Positions 61,528-64,000 of a stretch of DNA of 64,000 nt are shown here, piece after piece. The number at the start of each line of letters is the position of its first letter. Position 1 is the first letter of the stretch. This DNA is from Trichinella spiralis (lineage: Eukaryota > Nematoda > Enoplea > Trichinellida > Trichinellidae). The stretch lies in NCBI GenBank assembly GCA_000181795.3, contig CM012954.1:16320687-16384686 (forward strand). The letters are read 5' to 3'. Made by a program: the position numbers and the translations under genes. The notes beneath the pieces are model-generated. The model made no database searches. It was given only the letters and a program-made list of their open reading frames with translations, and was not told the DNA's origin.

Positions 61528-64000
61528 ATGGCATCCCGTACACAGTCAGCTGAGGCTACTTTGCGTCAGTCATACTATGAGTTAAAAAAAGCTGAGAAAA
61601 GTGGCGATTACGAACGTGCATTGAAACTTTGCGACAGAAGTATTATTGGAAAATTAATTTGACGATTGTTTCAAATTAATTTTATACAATGCTCTACGAA
61701 CTTTTCAGTTTTGAAGTTGAAGGATGGAACAGATGACGTAGCGTTGTTTTGCAAAATTGTGTGTTTTATTCAAATGTCAAAATTTGCTGAAGCGAGGAAA
61801 TTAATTCAGTCGAGTTCTTTGGAAAAAGCGTACAGATTTGCTTTTTTTTTGTTTTTATATTCTAATTGAAAAAATGTTTCAATTTAGATCACTGATATTT
61901 GAAGAGTCATACTGTCTTTATCGTTTGAATATGTTGGAAGAAGCAGCTTCAATGTTAAAATCCTCTTCACATATGAATATTGTGAGCAAAGAACTTTTGG
62001 CTCAAATTGTAAGTTTTCAATTTATCGATTATTTTCTTCTGTGTATTCATCATTTATGTAACGTTATTTCGATTTCTACTATTTAATAATTTTAATAAAC
62101 AATTTTCAACGGCAGTCACTATCTCAAAATAAATTATCAAATAATGCAGATTGTTTTTATCGATCTGTTTTACAGTAATTTTAGTGTGGCTGTAATGTTT
62201 TTTTTGCATTAAGTGTTTAAATGAAATTTTTGACAGTTGATTCAGTTATTTATTTGTTTATTTTAGCTTTATCGCTTGGAAAAGCCGGAAGAATCGTACA
62301 AATTGTACAAAGAAGTTTTAAGAAACAGCTCTGATGGTTACGATGACGAAAGGATGGCCAATATCAATGCTGTTATTAGCGAACTTCAGTATCAGAATCC
62401 ATCGAAACCTCTCGTAATGTTTTTTTTAATTTACGTTTGCAATTTCAATGTTTTTTTTGCATTTTAGGAATTAGAAATAAATCCTGATTCTTATGAACAT
62501 GTTTACAATGAATCTTGCCGACTGATTGCATTGAATGAATACGAAAAAGCTAAAGAACAACTAATTGTAGCGGAAAGTACATGATTCAATTTTTTCAATA
62601 TTAATATTGTTTATTAATGATATTTTTGTTATTGTTTTATCCAGATTTGTGTCGGAATTCTTTAACTGAACAAGATTATACTGAAGATGAAATTGATGAA
62701 GAAATATCCATCATTCGGTATGTATTTGTTGTTGTTGTTGCTGTTTCTTATTTCTATACTTGATGTCATTGTAGTGTGCAGTTGGCGTACTGTCATCAAA
62801 TGCTTGGTGAAATTGCAAAAGCTGGAAATATATTGAATGAAATTATAAAGAAAAAGTAATTTTAATTTTGTGATCAATTTTTTATTTTTTTTGGAAAATA
62901 TGTGAAATTTAGAAATGTATCCATGGTTGTCCAGGCGGTAGCGTCGAACAATCTTGTTTGCTTGAAGAAAGACATGAATGTGTTCGAGTTGAGGAAAAGA
63001 ATGAAATTTTGCACCACTTCTCAGCTAGATCGACAGTTGAACAATCGGCAAAAGTTGGGAATTTGTTTAAACGGAACGCTTGTATCGCTGCAAACGAACC
63101 AAGTGAATTTTTTTTTAATTTGCAATTATTGCACCAAGCGAATGAATGTATTTTTTTATTTTAATGCTTGCAGTTCGATGCAGTAACAAAATCCATTGAA
63201 ATGTTGAACAAAACATACGGACGGGATGATTTGGCAATTTTTTGTGAAATGGCACTGATGTCAGCCAAAGGTAACGCTGGCCAAGCGGAGAAGAAGCTCG
63301 AGGAAATATTTGCTAGCAAGTCTGCAGGCGAATGTTCTCTAGCACTGCGCCTTGCACAGGCACAGATATTTATTAATCAAGGTGAATATTATTATTTCAC
63401 TTTTTTTAGCTTATCCTTTGAAAAGATGATGAATTTTTAGAGAAATTTGAAAAAGCATTCGACCTTCTTACATCACTGGCCGAAAATACGCTTCGTCCGG
63501 CTATATTGAGTGTTTTGTTACCGTTGTGCCACATGGTGAACAATAAGCGGACGGTGAAATTTTTGGAAAGCACTGCAAAACAGTTGTCAGATATGAAATG
63601 CGACAAAAAGACGTTGGTGGGATTTTTACAAGAATGCGCTTCTTTCTACACGAAAAACAACGACGTGAAAACTGCACTGATTTATTTGAAATGGCTCCAC
63701 GATGTTCAGCCGGATGACTTGAACGCTTTGGTCAATTTGATCAACGCTTACATGCTGATCGACGAGCGAAAAGCCGAAGAGTAAGTGTGAGAGAGAGAGT
63801 TTATTTATTCAAATTTGATAAATTTACATATTATCATTAGGCTTTCACGTACGTTGCCTGATTTTGATGAATTTGTGCGCGATTTGAATGTAAATGCTTT
63901 GGAAAATACAAATTGGCTAGCGTTGGGTAGCAAATACGCGGTCAAACGGGCTACACGTACAGAAACACCCAAACCTGGTACCGCTGCAAACGCACTAATT
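61528..64000 (+). CDS. srpa-72: signal recognition particle subunit SRP72, 5' part
   Basis: SRP72 binds SRP68 and the SRP RNA, and helps target ribosomes to the ER. Exons: 61528-61639, 61709-61829, 61888-62008, 62267-62413, 62468-62576, 62645-62717, 62775-62855, 62913-63102, 63174-63381, 63441-63780, 63841-beyond 64000; 554 residues visible, ending at the window edge. The product is a TPR solenoid: DYERALKLCDR, VALFCKIVCFIQMSKFAEA, FEESYCLYRLNMLEEA, LYRLEKPEESYKLYKEVLRN, YNESCRLIALNEYEKAKE, VQLAYCHQMLGEIAKAGNI, IEMLNKTYGRDDLAIF, VKTALIYLKWLHDVQP and NALVNLINAYMLIDERKAE. These match human SRP72 in order, including the late YDDER and AYCHQ segments. The basic C-terminal RNA-binding tail lies outside the window. 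TTTTAG ends at 61505, 22 bases before the ATG, again suggesting a spliced leader. Confidence 0.94.

Overview
This window looks like a piece of a compact, AT-rich invertebrate genome, most likely a nematode. Its genes are cut into many small exons by short introns (often 50-100 bases, GT...TTTCAG). It carries a TWiK-like two-pore K+ channel and a tRNA-Ser(AGA) very close to the nematode form. Several start codons lie 9-25 bases behind a splice-acceptor-like signal, as expected for spliced-leader trans-splicing. The phylum is an inference from these traits; the species cannot be named from sequence alone.

Layout. 1-16.9 kb is gene-poor. It holds a GC-rich patch at the left edge, a worn LTR-retroelement gag fossil (about 2.3-2.6 kb), an old set of diverged direct repeats (3.1-8.6 kb), a ~0.6 kb tandem duplication (10.3-11.3 kb) and a four-copy array built around a short hairpin (11.9-14.0 kb). 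16.9-25.2 kb carries three minus-strand genes: TAF13, a K2P channel and the exocyst subunit EXOC5/SEC10. 27.9-35.7 kb is a plus-strand nidogen gene of 27 exons. 36.1-37.3 kb is mitochondrial ribosomal protein L10 (minus). 38.4-43.8 kb is SMC5 (plus), with a tRNA-Ser gene inside an intron. 44.4-45.2 kb is an unrecognised small gene. 46.2-54.3 kb is a plexin receptor (minus), interrupted by a 581-base assembly gap. 54.3-61.5 kb is a long non-coding stretch between plexin and SRP72, which begins at 61.5 kb and runs off the right edge.

The genes are mostly unrelated housekeeping functions: transcription initiation, exocytosis, mitochondrial translation, chromosome maintenance and protein targeting. 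Two extracellular or guidance genes, nidogen (basement membrane) and plexin (semaphorin receptor), stand among them. No operon-like functional cluster is evident. Exon boundaries were read by eye from splice signals and reading phase. The models for TAF13, the K2P channel, EXOC5, nidogen, mRpL10, SMC5, plexin and the visible part of SRP72 all keep an open frame throughout, but an individual boundary could be off by a few bases.
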